A stretch of DNA of 9,177 nucleotides. Source: Roseburia sp. GTDB lineage: Bacteria; Bacillota; Clostridia; Lachnospirales; Lachnospiraceae. The notes beneath the pieces are model-generated. The model was not told the DNA's origin. It ran no database searches and was given only the letters and a program-made list of their open reading frames with translations. Shown here piece after piece: positions 1 to 6,394 of the stretch (within the stretch, counting starts at the first letter, position 1; each line of letters opens with the position of its first letter). Location: the NCBI GenBank assembly GCA_030844625.1, contig JAUUNJ010000082.1, forward strand, positions 1 through 9,177. Direction: 5' to 3'. The translations under genes were made by a program, and so were the position numbers.

Positions 1-498
1 CAGTCACCGGACAAGGAATTTGTGAAATCAATATATAATATTGTGATGGAACATAAGGAAATAAAAGGAATACATGATTTGGTAGTTCATGATTATGGTC
101 CGGGTCGGGTGATGATTTCTCTTCACACGGAGATTCCGGGGGATGGAGATATTTTTAAAATCCATGATTTAATTGACAGAATCGAAAACGAGTTATATGA
201 GAAGCTTGGATGTGAAGCAGTAATACACATGGACCCGATAGAGGTAGATAATGAGATTGTCAATAATATGAAGAAAACAGTCATCTCTCTTGTAAAACAG
301 ATTAATGATGAAATGTCCATACATGATTTCAGAATGGTAGCCGGGGATACTCACACAAATTTGATTTTTGATGTGGTTGTACCTTATGCAGTAAAGGAAA
401 GTGATGAAGAGATGAAAAAAAAGATTCAGGAAAAAATTTCTGAGCATAATAAATCCTATTTTGCCGTAATCCATGTTGACAGAGATTATGTGAGATAA
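1..498 (+). CDS. Cation diffusion facilitator (CDF) family metal transporter, C-terminal part (partial)
   Basis: The frame is open from base 1, so this is the 3' end of a gene starting upstream; the GTG at 22 is only an internal valine. The 165 visible residues hold no membrane segments and correspond to the cytoplasmic tail of CDF exporters, which move divalent cations such as Zn, Mn or Fe out of the cell in exchange for protons. Residues about 8-82 form the usual ferredoxin-like dimerisation domain, with the hallmark strings HDLVVHDYGPG and HMDPIE. Residues about 90-164 look like a second, diverged copy of the same fold: a helix, then IHDFRMV, a strand ending in LIFDVVVPY, a second helix, and a final strand reading VIHVDRDY. 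Tails of this double form occur in clostridial CDF proteins as far as I recall. The metal cannot be predicted because the transmembrane metal site lies outside the window. The family call is confident; the specificity is unknown. Confidence 0.85.
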   Translation, partial: QSPDKEFVKSIYNIVMEHKEIKGIHDLVVHDYGPGRVMISLHTEIPGDGDIFKIHDLIDRIENELYEKLGCEAVIHMDPIEVDNEIVNNMKKTVISLVKQINDEMSIHDFRMVAGDTHTNLIFDVVVPYAVKESDEEMKKKIQEKISEHNKSYFAVIHVDRDYVR

Positions 499-501
499 AC
501 A

Positions 502-530
502 TTGACTTTTACAGGGTGATTTGGTAGCAT
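502..530 (+). promoter_or_regulatory. Candidate sigma-A promoter for the amino acid ABC operon
   Basis: TTGACT at 502-507 matches the -35 consensus at five of six positions. It is followed after exactly 17 bases by TAGCAT at 525-530, which matches the -10 at four of six. Transcription would start near 537, just ahead of a small inverted repeat at 541-558 and about 60 bases before the first start codon. A second AT-rich box (TATAAA, 576-581) is too close to the ribosome binding site to be the main promoter. Confidence 0.45.
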
Positions 531-540
531 TAACCCGTAA

Positions 541-564
541 ACTTTAGTTTGCTAAAGTGTTAGC
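541..564 (+). repeat. Overlapping inverted repeats in the leader of the amino acid ABC operon
   Basis: ACTTTAG (541-547) and CTAAAGT (552-558) form a perfect 7-bp stem with a TTTG loop. Overlapping it, GCTAA (551-555) and TTAGC (560-564) form a 5-bp stem with an AGTG loop, and the two cannot coexist. No T-run follows either, so this is not a convincing terminator for the upstream transporter gene. It could be an operator just downstream of the predicted start site, or a 5' mRNA hairpin. Confidence 0.4.
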
Positions 565-598
565 GAAGAACATTATATAAAATATTAGGAGGAAAAGC

Positions 599-1411
599 AT
601 GAAGAAATTATTTGCAGTATTACTTTCATGTGTAATGGTATTGTCATTGACGGCATGTGGAAGTAAGGAAGAAAAGAAGGATGGCACAAATGACAGTAAC
701 AAGAAAACCTTTACAGTAGGTTTTGATGCAGAATATCCGCCGTATGGATATAAGGATGAAAAAACAGGTGAGTATGTAGGATTTGACCTTGAACTGGCTC
801 AGGCAGTTTGTGACATGGAAGGATGGGAACTTGTAAAAACTCCTATTAACTGGGATTCAAAAGATATGGAGATTAACAGTGGAAGCATTGATTGTATCTG
901 GAATGGATTTACAATGAACGGGCTGGAAGATGATTATGAGTGGTCAGATCCATATGTCAACAATTCACAGGTAATCGTTGTTTCTGAAAAGTCAGGTATA
1001 GAGAAGTTGTCAGACCTTAAGAATAAGACAGTAGGGGTTCAGGCAGCAAGTGCCGCTGAGAAATTATTCCAGGAAGACGGTTCTCAGGAAGAACTGGCAA
1101 AGACATTTAAGAAACTTAGCCCATTTGCCGATTACAACACAGCATTTACAGAGCTCCAGTCAGGAAGTATTGATGCTCTTGCCATTGATATCGGTGTTGC
1201 TAATTATCAACTTGAATCAAGAGGCGAAGGTTATGTGATGTTGGAAGAAAAACTTAACGCAGAACAGTATGGTGTTGGATTTAAGAAAGGTAATACAGAA
1301 CTCAGAGATATTATCAATAAAGATTTGAAGAAACTGAATGAAGACGGAACTGTTGAAAAACTTGCAAAGAAGTATGACATTGATACTAGCATGATTTGTA
1401 TTGGAGAATAA
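599..1411 (+). CDS. Polar amino acid ABC transporter substrate-binding lipoprotein
   Basis: This 270-residue protein captures an amino acid outside the membrane and delivers it to the permease encoded next. The start is fixed by AGGAGG at 587-592, six bases before the ATG. A lipoprotein signal covers residues 1-20: a KK start, a hydrophobic core, then LTAC with lipidated Cys20. A charged linker leads into a family 3 solute-binding fold from about residue 37: the first lobe contains FDAEYPPYGY (42-51) and GFDLELA (61-67), then SDPY (116-119), and a second lobe has TVGVQAASAA (144-153). Asp197 in ALAIDIG is the expected contact to the substrate amino group. Oddly, the residue aligned with the carboxylate-binding arginine of HisJ/GlnH-type proteins appears to be Leu109 (codon CTG, 923-925). 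Cys71 and Cys99 may pair. The family is certain; the ligand (cystine, glutamine or other) is not. Confidence 0.93.
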   Translation: MKKLFAVLLSCVMVLSLTACGSKEEKKDGTNDSNKKTFTVGFDAEYPPYGYKDEKTGEYVGFDLELAQAVCDMEGWELVKTPINWDSKDMEINSGSIDCIWNGFTMNGLEDDYEWSDPYVNNSQVIVVSEKSGIEKLSDLKNKTVGVQAASAAEKLFQEDGSQEELAKTFKKLSPFADYNTAFTELQSGSIDALAIDIGVANYQLESRGEGYVMLEEKLNAEQYGVGFKKGNTELRDIINKDLKKLNEDGTVEKLAKKYDIDTSMICIGE

Positions 1412-1417
1412 ATTTAA

Positions 1418-2107
1418 ATGACTTTAGATATAGGATTAATGTTGCTGGCGACCAAGATTCCCATAGGCAACATGTTGGAACAGATGTCTGACGGAATGAT
1501 AGAGACCGTGAAAATATTCGCGCTGACATTGATATTTTCATTACCGTTGGGACTGATTGTAGCATTCGGAAGAATGGCTAAATTAACTGTATTAAGATGG
1601 ATTGTAAATGTATACATATCCATTATGCGCGGAACCCCGCTTATGCTTCAGACCATTGCAATTTATTTTGGACCATACTTTTTGTTTGGAATAAGTATCT
1701 CAGAAGAATATAAATTTATTGCCATAATTATTGCATTTGTACTGAACTATGCAGCTTATTTTGCAGAAATATATCGTTCAGGTATAGAGTCCATGCCTAT
1801 AGGTCAGTATGAGGCTGCTGATTTATTGGGTTATAATAAGGTGCAAAGGTTTGTTAAAATTATATTGCCGCAGGTAATAAAAAGAATATTGCCATCGGTA
1901 ACCAATGAGGTAATCTGTCTGGTAAAAGATACATCACTGGCATTTTCTGTCTCATATATCGAGATGTTTGCAGTGACCAAGCAGATTGCTTCCAGTACAG
2001 CAGATTTTACTCCATTTATAATTGCCGGTTTATTCTATTATATATTTAATGCGATTGTCGCATGGGTAATGAATTTGTTTGAAAAGAAATTGAGTTATTA
2101 TCAATAG
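1418..2107 (+). CDS. Amino acid ABC transporter permease (HisM/GlnP type)
   Basis: This 229-residue inner-membrane permease forms the channel of the importer with the lipoprotein upstream and the ATPase downstream. It has the family's RGTPLMLQ motif at 71-78 and the EAA loop at 132-151 (E132-A-A, G138, then LP), which docks onto the ATPase. Hydrophobic segments lie near 31-51, 65-90, 100-118, 160-180 and 198-219, as expected. The gene starts six bases after the stop of the binding protein; the only ribosome binding site, TTGGAGA (1401-1407), lies inside the end of that gene, so the two are probably translationally coupled. An in-frame ATG at 1439 is a possible alternative start, but the longer N-terminus resembles that of related clostridial permeases. 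A single permease gene implies that it acts as a homodimer. Confidence 0.92.
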   Translation: MTLDIGLMLLATKIPIGNMLEQMSDGMIETVKIFALTLIFSLPLGLIVAFGRMAKLTVLRWIVNVYISIMRGTPLMLQTIAIYFGPYFLFGISISEEYKFIAIIIAFVLNYAAYFAEIYRSGIESMPIGQYEAADLLGYNKVQRFVKIILPQVIKRILPSVTNEVICLVKDTSLAFSVSYIEMFAVTKQIASSTADFTPFIIAGLFYYIFNAIVAWVMNLFEKKLSYYQ

Positions 2108-2118
2108 GGAGGTATCAT

Positions 2119-2871
2119 ATGAGTGTATTGGAAATGAAGCACATACAGAAGCACTTTGATGACCTTGAGGTTCTGAAAGATATTTCCCTGTCGGTAAACA
2201 AGGGAGATGTTCTTTCAATTATCGGACCTTCAGGTTCCGGTAAATCAACACTGCTTCGATGTGCAGTAAATTTAGAAAAAATCAATGGTGGAGAAATAAC
2301 CTATAATGGCAGAAGCATGGCAAGAACAGAGGATAGGGGACGAGTAGCTTATGCCGGAAAAAAAGAATTAAAAGAAATTAAGTCAATGTATGGTCTGGTA
2401 TTTCAGAATTTTAATTTATTTCCACATTATTCTGTATGGAAAAACATAACAGATGCGCCTCTTAACATACAAAAAAGAGAAAAAAAAGAGGTGGAAGAAA
2501 CAGCTTGCAGGCTGCTTGAAAAGATGGGGATTGCAGACAAAAAGGATGCCTATCCGTGTCAGCTTTCCGGTGGACAGCAGCAACGTGTATCGATTGCGAG
2601 AGCGTTGGCAATGAAACCGGATATCCTGTTTTTTGATGAGCCCACGTCAGCCCTTGATCCGGAACTTACAAAAGAAGTACTGAAAGTTATAAAGGAGCTG
2701 GCAGAGGAACATATGACAATGGTTATCGTTACCCATGAAATGTCATTTGCAAAGGAAGTGTCAAGCAGAATTATATTTATGGAACATGGAGTTATTGTAG
2801 AAGATGGAACTCCTGAGCAATTGTTCGGTTCCACAAATCAGAGAACAAGGGAGTTTCTTGGAAAATTCTAA
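2119..2871 (+). CDS. Polar amino acid ABC transporter ATP-binding protein (GlnQ/HisP type)
   Basis: This 250-residue cytoplasmic ATPase drives the amino acid importer. All catalytic elements are intact: Walker [10 protein letters not shown] (36-44), Q-loop Gln96 in [11 protein letters not shown], the signature LSGGQQQR (149-156), Walker B ILFFDE (169-174) with catalytic Glu174, D-loop SALD (177-180) and switch His206 in VTHEM. Between the first strands and the Q-loop there is a somewhat longer insert (about 62-90, rich in Lys and Glu), seen in some clostridial members but not in the shorter enterobacterial enzymes. The start is supported by GGGAGG ending nine bases before the ATG, and the gap from the permease is 11 bases. 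No clear terminator follows, although a promoter for the next unit lies about 20 bases downstream. Confidence 0.95.
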   Translation: MSVLEMKHIQKHFDDLEVLKDISLSVNKGDVLSIIGPSGSGKSTLLRCAVNLEKINGGEITYNGRSMARTEDRGRVAYAGKKELKEIKSMYGLVFQNFNLFPHYSVWKNITDAPLNIQKREKKEVEETACRLLEKMGIADKKDAYPCQLSGGQQQRVSIARALAMKPDILFFDEPTSALDPELTKEVLKVIKELAEEHMTMVIVTHEMSFAKEVSSRIIFMEHGVIVEDGTPEQLFGSTNQRTREFLGKF

Positions 2872-2890
2872 AAGGCTTAAAAGCAATGAA

Positions 2891-2919
2891 TTGACATACA
2901 TAATTGATTATGATAATAT
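2891..2919 (+). promoter_or_regulatory. Candidate sigma-A promoter of the T-box/aminotransferase unit
   Basis: A perfect -35 box TTGACA (2891-2896) is followed after 17 bases by TAATAT (2914-2919); GATAAT at 2912-2917, with a 15-base gap, overlaps it. Transcription would start near 2926, about 50 bases before the T-box stem I. A competing candidate is TATAAT at 2955-2960, which would start RNA almost exactly at stem I but has no good -35 at the right distance (TTGCAA at 2936-2941 is 13 bases away). Confidence 0.5.
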
Positions 2920-2970
2920 TTTTTATGATAAGAAATTGCAAAATGCATTCTTTTTATAATAATTGTTAGC

Positions 2971-3224
2971 AGCAATGAAGGGAAGTAGTAGTAATCAGAT
3001 AAGTTTCAGAGAGAAGGTGGCAGGTGCAAATCTTTACAATGCTGATTATGAAGCAGTCCCGGAGCTTTGAACTGAAGGTCATGCGTGGCTGTGTAGGCTT
3101 CAACGGGTTCTCCCGTTACAGAGAGACGATATGATAGTATCGGTTGAGTGCAGATTTATTCTGAATTTAGGTGGTAACACGGATTTTAATTCGCCCTAAA
3201 CGTTTTATAACGTTTAGGGTTTTT
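2971..3224 (+). promoter_or_regulatory. T-box riboswitch leader, predicted alanine-specific (GCA specifier)
   Basis: This leader RNA senses uncharged tRNA and controls read-through into the aminotransferase gene. Stem I: GGGA (2980-2983) pairs with TCCC (3057-3060), and TAATCAG (2992-2998) pairs with CTGATTA (3042-3048). The internal loop between them has AGTAGTAG on one side and TGAAGCAG on the other. The GAA at 3050-3052 opposite AGTA fits the conserved loop-E element, so the next triplet, GCA at 3053-3055, is the specifier codon for alanine. The apical arm contains the typical CAGAGAG...GCAGGTGCAAA pattern. A small stem II candidate (TGAAG/CTTCA, 3073-3102) and stem III (AACGGG/CCCGTT, 3102-3117) follow. 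The T-box proper at 3166-3182 contains the bulge TGGT, which would pair with an ACCA tRNA end, as expected for tRNA-Ala. TTTAGG (3166-3171) pairs with CCTAAA (3195-3200) to form the antiterminator. Shifting the reading by one base would give AGC (serine). Confidence 0.92.
3194..3224 (+). terminator. Intrinsic terminator of the T-box switch
   Basis: CCCTAAACGTT (3194-3204) and AACGTTTAGGG (3209-3219) form a perfect 11-bp stem with a four-base loop, followed directly by TTTTT. Its left arm shares CCTAAA with the antiterminator, so the two structures exclude each other. The terminator is expected to form when tRNA is charged. Confidence 0.95.
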
Positions 3225-3282
3225 CTATTTTGGGGTGAAACTGCATACAGACCTGCTCAAAGGAAAGAGAGGAATTATAAGA

Positions 3283-4497
3283 ATGAAAGTTTACGAAAAA
3301 TCAACAAAATTAGACAATGTATGTTATGACATAAGAGGTCCGGTTATGGACGAGGCGCAAAAAATGAGTGCAGAAGGGATAGATATATTAAAACTTAATA
3401 TTGGAAATCCGGCACCCTTTGGCTTTAAGGCACCGGATGCGGTAATTAAGGCTATGACAGAAAACCTGACTAAGACAGAAGGATATTCTGATTCCAAAGG
3501 TCTTTTATCAGCCAGAGAGGCGATACTTGAATATTGTCGACACAAAAATATGCCTAATGTTACTATCGATGATATCTATACGGGTAACGGAGTCAGCGAA
3601 CTGATTACCATATCTATGCAGGGGCTTTTAAACGATGGAGATGAAGTGCTTGTGCCGGCTCCGGATTATCCTTTATGGACTGCTTCAGTAACTTTGGCAG
3701 GAGGAACAGCAGTACATTACATATGTGATGAGGCGCAGGAATGGTATCCTGATATTGAGGATATGAGAAGGAAAATCACGTCCAGAACAAAGGGAATTGT
3801 AATTATCAATCCTAATAATCCTACAGGTTCCTTATATCCAAAAGAAGTTTTAGAACAGGTTGTTCAGCTTGCGAGAGAAAATGAACTGATTCTGTTTGCA
3901 GATGAAATATATGACCGTTTAGTCATGGATGGATTAGAGCATACGGCATTGGCTTCACTGGCACCGGATTTATTAACGGTAAGTTTTAATGGATTGTCCA
4001 AGTCTCATCTGCTTGCAGGATACAGATGCGGATGGATGTGTCTGTGCGGAGACAAGTCAAAGGCAAAAGGATATATAGAGGGGATAAAGCTTTTATCTTC
4101 CATGCGTTTATGTTCCAATGTGCCTGCCCAGTCATTGATTCCTACAGCGTTAAAGTGTCAGGAAGAAACAAAAGAGCTTCTAGTGCCGGGAGGAAGAGTG
4201 TATGAACAGAGAAACTGTGTTTATGAGGCATTAAAAGGTATTGATGGAATTACAGTTGTAAAGCCCAAAGCCGCATTCTATATGTTTCCTAAACTGGATC
4301 AGAAAAAGTTTAATTTAAAGGATGATGAAAAATTCGTGCTGGATTTTCTTAAGAGTAAGCACATTTTATTTACCCATGGCGGAGGTTTTCATTGGGAACA
4401 GCCGGATCATTTCAGAGTGGTTTATCTGCCGGAGTGCAGTGTGCTGCAACAGGCAGCAGAAAGTCTTGGAGAATTTTTGGAAAATTATAGACAGTAG
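3283..4497 (+). CDS. alaA: PLP-dependent aminotransferase, glutamate-pyruvate (alanine) type
   Basis: This 404-residue cytoplasmic enzyme is predicted to transfer the amino group of glutamate to pyruvate, giving alanine and 2-oxoglutarate. It resembles E. coli AlaA (about 405 residues) along its length: NVCYDIRGPV near the start, LNIGNPAPFGF (38-48), IYTGNGVSELI (98-108), LVPAPDYPLWTA (123-134), NPNNPTG (176-182), ADEIYD (206-211), the Schiff-base Lys240 in FNGLSK, Arg248, MRLCSNVPAQ (274-283) and the carboxylate-binding Arg378 in HFRVV. After the lysine it reads SHLLAG, where the E. coli enzyme has TYRVAG. The frame stays open back to a GTG at 3235, but the ATG at 3283 is preferred: it gives the family's N-terminus, and GAGAGG (3267-3272) precedes it. 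A monocistronic unit is likely, with the T-box upstream and a strong hairpin just after the stop. Confidence 0.92.
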   Translation: MKVYEKSTKLDNVCYDIRGPVMDEAQKMSAEGIDILKLNIGNPAPFGFKAPDAVIKAMTENLTKTEGYSDSKGLLSAREAILEYCRHKNMPNVTIDDIYTGNGVSELITISMQGLLNDGDEVLVPAPDYPLWTASVTLAGGTAVHYICDEAQEWYPDIEDMRRKITSRTKGIVIINPNNPTGSLYPKEVLEQVVQLARENELILFADEIYDRLVMDGLEHTALASLAPDLLTVSFNGLSKSHLLAGYRCGWMCLCGDKSKAKGYIEGIKLLSSMRLCSNVPAQSLIPTALKCQEETKELLVPGGRVYEQRNCVYEALKGIDGITVVKPKAAFYMFPKLDQKKFNLKDDEKFVLDFLKSKHILFTHGGGFHWEQPDHFRVVYLPECSVLQQAAESLGEFLENYRQ

Positions 4498-4498
4498 A

Positions 4499-4538
4499 AA
4501 ATGCCCCTTAATGTTGGAAACAATATTAAGGGGCATTT
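4499..4538 (+). terminator. Long GAAA-capped hairpin after the aminotransferase gene
   Basis: Bases 4499-4516 and 4521-4538 pair over 18 bp with one G-T pair and a GAAA tetraloop; the core is ATGCCCCTTAAT against ATTAAGGGGCAT. It begins two bases after the stop codon. The trailing T-run is short (three bases, part of the stem), so it may act mainly as a 3' end stabiliser as well as a terminator. Transcription from the left nevertheless most plausibly ends here. Confidence 0.75.
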
Positions 4539-4736
4539 CAGCTCAAATGGGACCGGGCTTAACAAAGGTATTTTCCAAGGAAAACACCTTATAAGCGTAA
4601 ATTGCTTTGTGATGATACTGGTATAACGGGCTTTGCCGTGGACAAAAGGGCGAATTGTGCAAAATGCACAAATCAAGAATCGTTTTTATTTGATTTTGAG
4701 TAAAAAAGATTGGTAAAACTGCTTTTCTTTGTTATA
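4539..4736. other. Non-coding stretch between terminator and sugar-operon promoter
   Basis: I see no credible gene in these 198 bases. It contains an imperfect hairpin at 4565-4590 (AAGGT/ACCTT and TTTTCC/GGAAAA with one A-C mismatch, and no T-run) and a palindromic element at 4655-4671. A weak 7-bp pairing of AAATCAA (4670-4676) with TTGATTT (4690-4696) is also possible. The only short open stretch, MGPGLTKVFSKENTL (4547-4594), has no ribosome binding site and looks like chance. Confidence 0.5.
4655..4671. repeat. 17-bp inverted repeat TTGTGCA-AAA-TGCACAA
   Basis: Two perfect 7-base half-sites are separated by AAA, centred about 109 bp before the predicted transcription start of the sugar operon. 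The size and symmetry fit a dimeric regulator site, but a 7-bp RNA hairpin is equally possible. No regulator can be named. Confidence 0.4.
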
Positions 4737-4765
4737 TTGACAAATAAAATGTACAATGTTATGAT
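4737..4765 (+). promoter_or_regulatory. Sigma-A promoter of the sugar utilisation operon
   Basis: A perfect -35 box TTGACA (4737-4742), a 17-base spacer and the -10 box TATGAT (4760-4765, five of six matches) make this the best promoter in the window. The predicted start near 4772 falls inside the operator at 4767-4782, leaving a 5' leader of about 145 bases before the binding protein gene. Confidence 0.75.
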
Positions 4766-4766
4766 A

Positions 4767-4782
4767 AGTTTAACGTTAAACT
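4767..4782. promoter_or_regulatory. Operator 1, perfect 16-bp palindrome (LacI-family type)
   Basis: AGTTTAACGTTAAACT is a perfect palindrome with a central CG, the form typical of LacI-family repressor sites. It starts one base after the -10 box and covers the predicted transcription start, so a bound repressor would block initiation. It lacks the TG...CA ends of a catabolite (CcpA) site, so a local sugar-specific repressor is the more likely ligand; no such gene is in the window. Confidence 0.75.
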
Positions 4783-4855
4783 ATGAGCGGAAGTACTAAA
4801 TATTTATATATACTTTAAAAGAACGGAATTTAGGGGGATATATCAGTTTATTTAG

Positions 4856-4869
4856 GTTTATCGTTAAAC
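4856..4869. promoter_or_regulatory. Operator 2, near-palindromic copy of operator 1
   Basis: GTTTATCGTTAAAC differs from the 14-base core of operator 1 (4768-4781) at one base. Its centre lies 88 bp downstream, inside the transcribed leader and 47 bases before the start codon. Paired sites of this kind allow a tetrameric repressor to loop DNA, or a second dimer to act as a roadblock. Confidence 0.65.
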
Positions 4870-4916
4870 GAAAAGTTTCTCAGTGTATTCATAAAAATAA
4901 GAAGGGAGAAGTTAAT

Positions 4917-6326
4917 ATGAGAAAAAATATTGGAAAAAAGATTATTAGTATGACACTTATTGCAGCTCTTTCAATAACCATGCTGGCTGGGTGTGGATGT
5001 AAAAAATCTGAAAATGATGGAAAGACAACAGTAAAACTGGGAATCTGGCCATCAGATGATCTGGTAGCTGATGTGGCAACTTTTGAAGGATATGTTGACA
5101 CGATGAAGGAGTTATATCCAGATGTGGTGATTGAACCGGCACATTATACATATGCTACTGACACATTTGTGTCAATTGCTTCATCAGGTAACTGCCCTAC
5201 AATTTTTGAAACATGGTTTACTGAACCACAGAAATTAATACAGCAGGGTCTTGTTGCGGATATTACAGAGGAAGTAAAGGAAAGAGGCTGGGATAAAAAA
5301 ATGAGTTCTTCCGTTTTGGATATTTTGTCTGATGATGAAGGACATATCTATGGTGTTCCTAGAGACGGATATGCTTTGGGAATTATGTGCAATGTTAACC
5401 TGTTCGAGGCAGCAGGGCTTGTAGATAAGGACGGAATTCCAAAGTTCCCGACAACCTGGGAGGAACTGGCAAAGACAGCCCAGACAATTAAAAAGAAGAC
5501 CGGTGCCTCCGGATTATGTCTGCTTGCAAAAGATAATTCCGGTGGTTGGCAGTTCTCAAATATTGCATGGTGTTTTGGCGCAGAATTGTGTAAGGATAAC
5601 GGTGATGGAACCTATACAGCTAATCTTGCATCAAAAGAGGCAATTGAGGCGATGAAATTTGTAAGTGATTTGAAATGGAAATATGACGTACTGACAGCAA
5701 ATCCTACAGCAGAAAACTGGGATTCCGGATTCCAGCAGCTTGGAACTGATGCCTGTGCAATGTATATAGCAGGAAATGACGGCGTTGATAAACCGACCCA
5801 GGTTAATGGGCTGGCAACAGAAAAACTGGCAATGTGCCCGATTCCGGCAGGTCCTGATGGAAAACAGTATTCCTTATCAGGTGGAACTCCGTATATGTTC
5901 TCAAAAGATGCTACGAAAGAAGAAATTAACGCAGCTTTAGACTTCATTGAGGTTATGGGCAAATCACCGGATGTAAACGATACAATGCTTCAGGGACTTC
6001 AGGCAGATGCGGCAAAGAGATTCAACAATGGAGTACCTGTTCTTCAGTCATTCCCGTGCTGGATAAATGAAGACCGTATTGAAGAAGAAAGAAAAATAGT
6101 TGCAGAATATAAGAACGTGGATGAAAAAATGTTCAGCACTTATTTTGAAAAAATAAATGAGGATGGAAATGTAAGAGCAGAAGAACCGGGAGATCCTCAG
6201 GAAATGTATAAGCAGATTACCAATGTTCTTCAGGAAGTAGTTACAAAGAAAAATTGTGATATTGAAGGACTTATGAAACAGGCAAACGATAATTATCAGA
6301 AAATATTAGATACCAAATTTAAGTAA
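4917..6326 (+). CDS. Sugar ABC transporter substrate-binding lipoprotein (family 1)
   Basis: This 469-residue extracellular lipoprotein is predicted to bind an oligosaccharide and pass it to the two permeases encoded downstream. A signal peptide (MRKNIGKKII then a hydrophobic stretch) ends in the lipobox LAGC, with lipidated Cys26. The mature part has the MalE-like family 1 layout: a first strand TVKLGIW (38-44), an adjacent helix ending in MKELYPDV, the stretch GNCPTIFETW (91-100), GLVADITEEV (111-120), YGVPRDGYALGIMCNVNLFEAAGL (145-168, hinge and ligand region), and TTWEELAKTAQTIKK (179-193). Aromatic residues W44, W100, W211 and W218 could stack on sugar rings. The start is supported by AGGGAG (4903-4908) eight bases before the ATG. 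It is the first gene of an operon under the LacI-type operators. The next gene (GH65) suggests an alpha-glucoside ligand; that is inference. Confidence 0.93.
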   Translation: MRKNIGKKIISMTLIAALSITMLAGCGCKKSENDGKTTVKLGIWPSDDLVADVATFEGYVDTMKELYPDVVIEPAHYTYATDTFVSIASSGNCPTIFETWFTEPQKLIQQGLVADITEEVKERGWDKKMSSSVLDILSDDEGHIYGVPRDGYALGIMCNVNLFEAAGLVDKDGIPKFPTTWEELAKTAQTIKKKTGASGLCLLAKDNSGGWQFSNIAWCFGAELCKDNGDGTYTANLASKEAIEAMKFVSDLKWKYDVLTANPTAENWDSGFQQLGTDACAMYIAGNDGVDKPTQVNGLATEKLAMCPIPAGPDGKQYSLSGGTPYMFSKDATKEEINAALDFIEVMGKSPDVNDTMLQGLQADAAKRFNNGVPVLQSFPCWINEDRIEEERKIVAEYKNVDEKMFSTYFEKINEDGNVRAEEPGDPQEMYKQITNVLQEVVTKKNCDIEGLMKQANDNYQKILDTKFK

Positions 6327-6394
6327 CAATAAGTCTTGTGTATATGGGGACAATCCCGTGTTGGGAAGCGACCGGATAAAGGAGGTTTCCTATT

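Noticed and set aside
3052..3056. Serine (AGC) specifier for the T-box
   Set aside because: It would break the GAA loop-E element that normally precedes the codon, and it does not fit the alanine aminotransferase downstream. Kept only as a lower-probability alternative.
3235..3282. GTG at 3235 as the start of the aminotransferase gene, adding 16 residues
   Set aside because: It lies ten bases after the T-box terminator T-run, the extra residues (MKLHTDLLKGKRGIIR) are not part of the AlaA N-terminus, and the ATG at 3283 has an upstream GAGAGG and gives the expected length.
4565..4590. Imperfect 11-bp hairpin as a second terminator
   Set aside because: There is an A-C mismatch, a very small loop and no T-run on either strand, so termination is not supported.
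4322..4594. Overlapping 90-codon frame at the end of the aminotransferase gene and other long frames on either strand inside genes
   Set aside because: They lie in alternative frames of well-supported genes, have no ribosome binding sites and show no recognisable motifs.
4767..4869. CcpA catabolite (cre) sites in the sugar promoter
   Set aside because: The palindromes have the central CG but lack the flanking TG and CA bases of cre; a dedicated LacI-family repressor fits better.
4783..4916. Riboswitch in the 5' leader of the sugar-binding protein gene
   Set aside because: No terminator, no conserved aptamer core and no strong hairpin were seen; the leader is AT-rich and its only clear element is operator 2.
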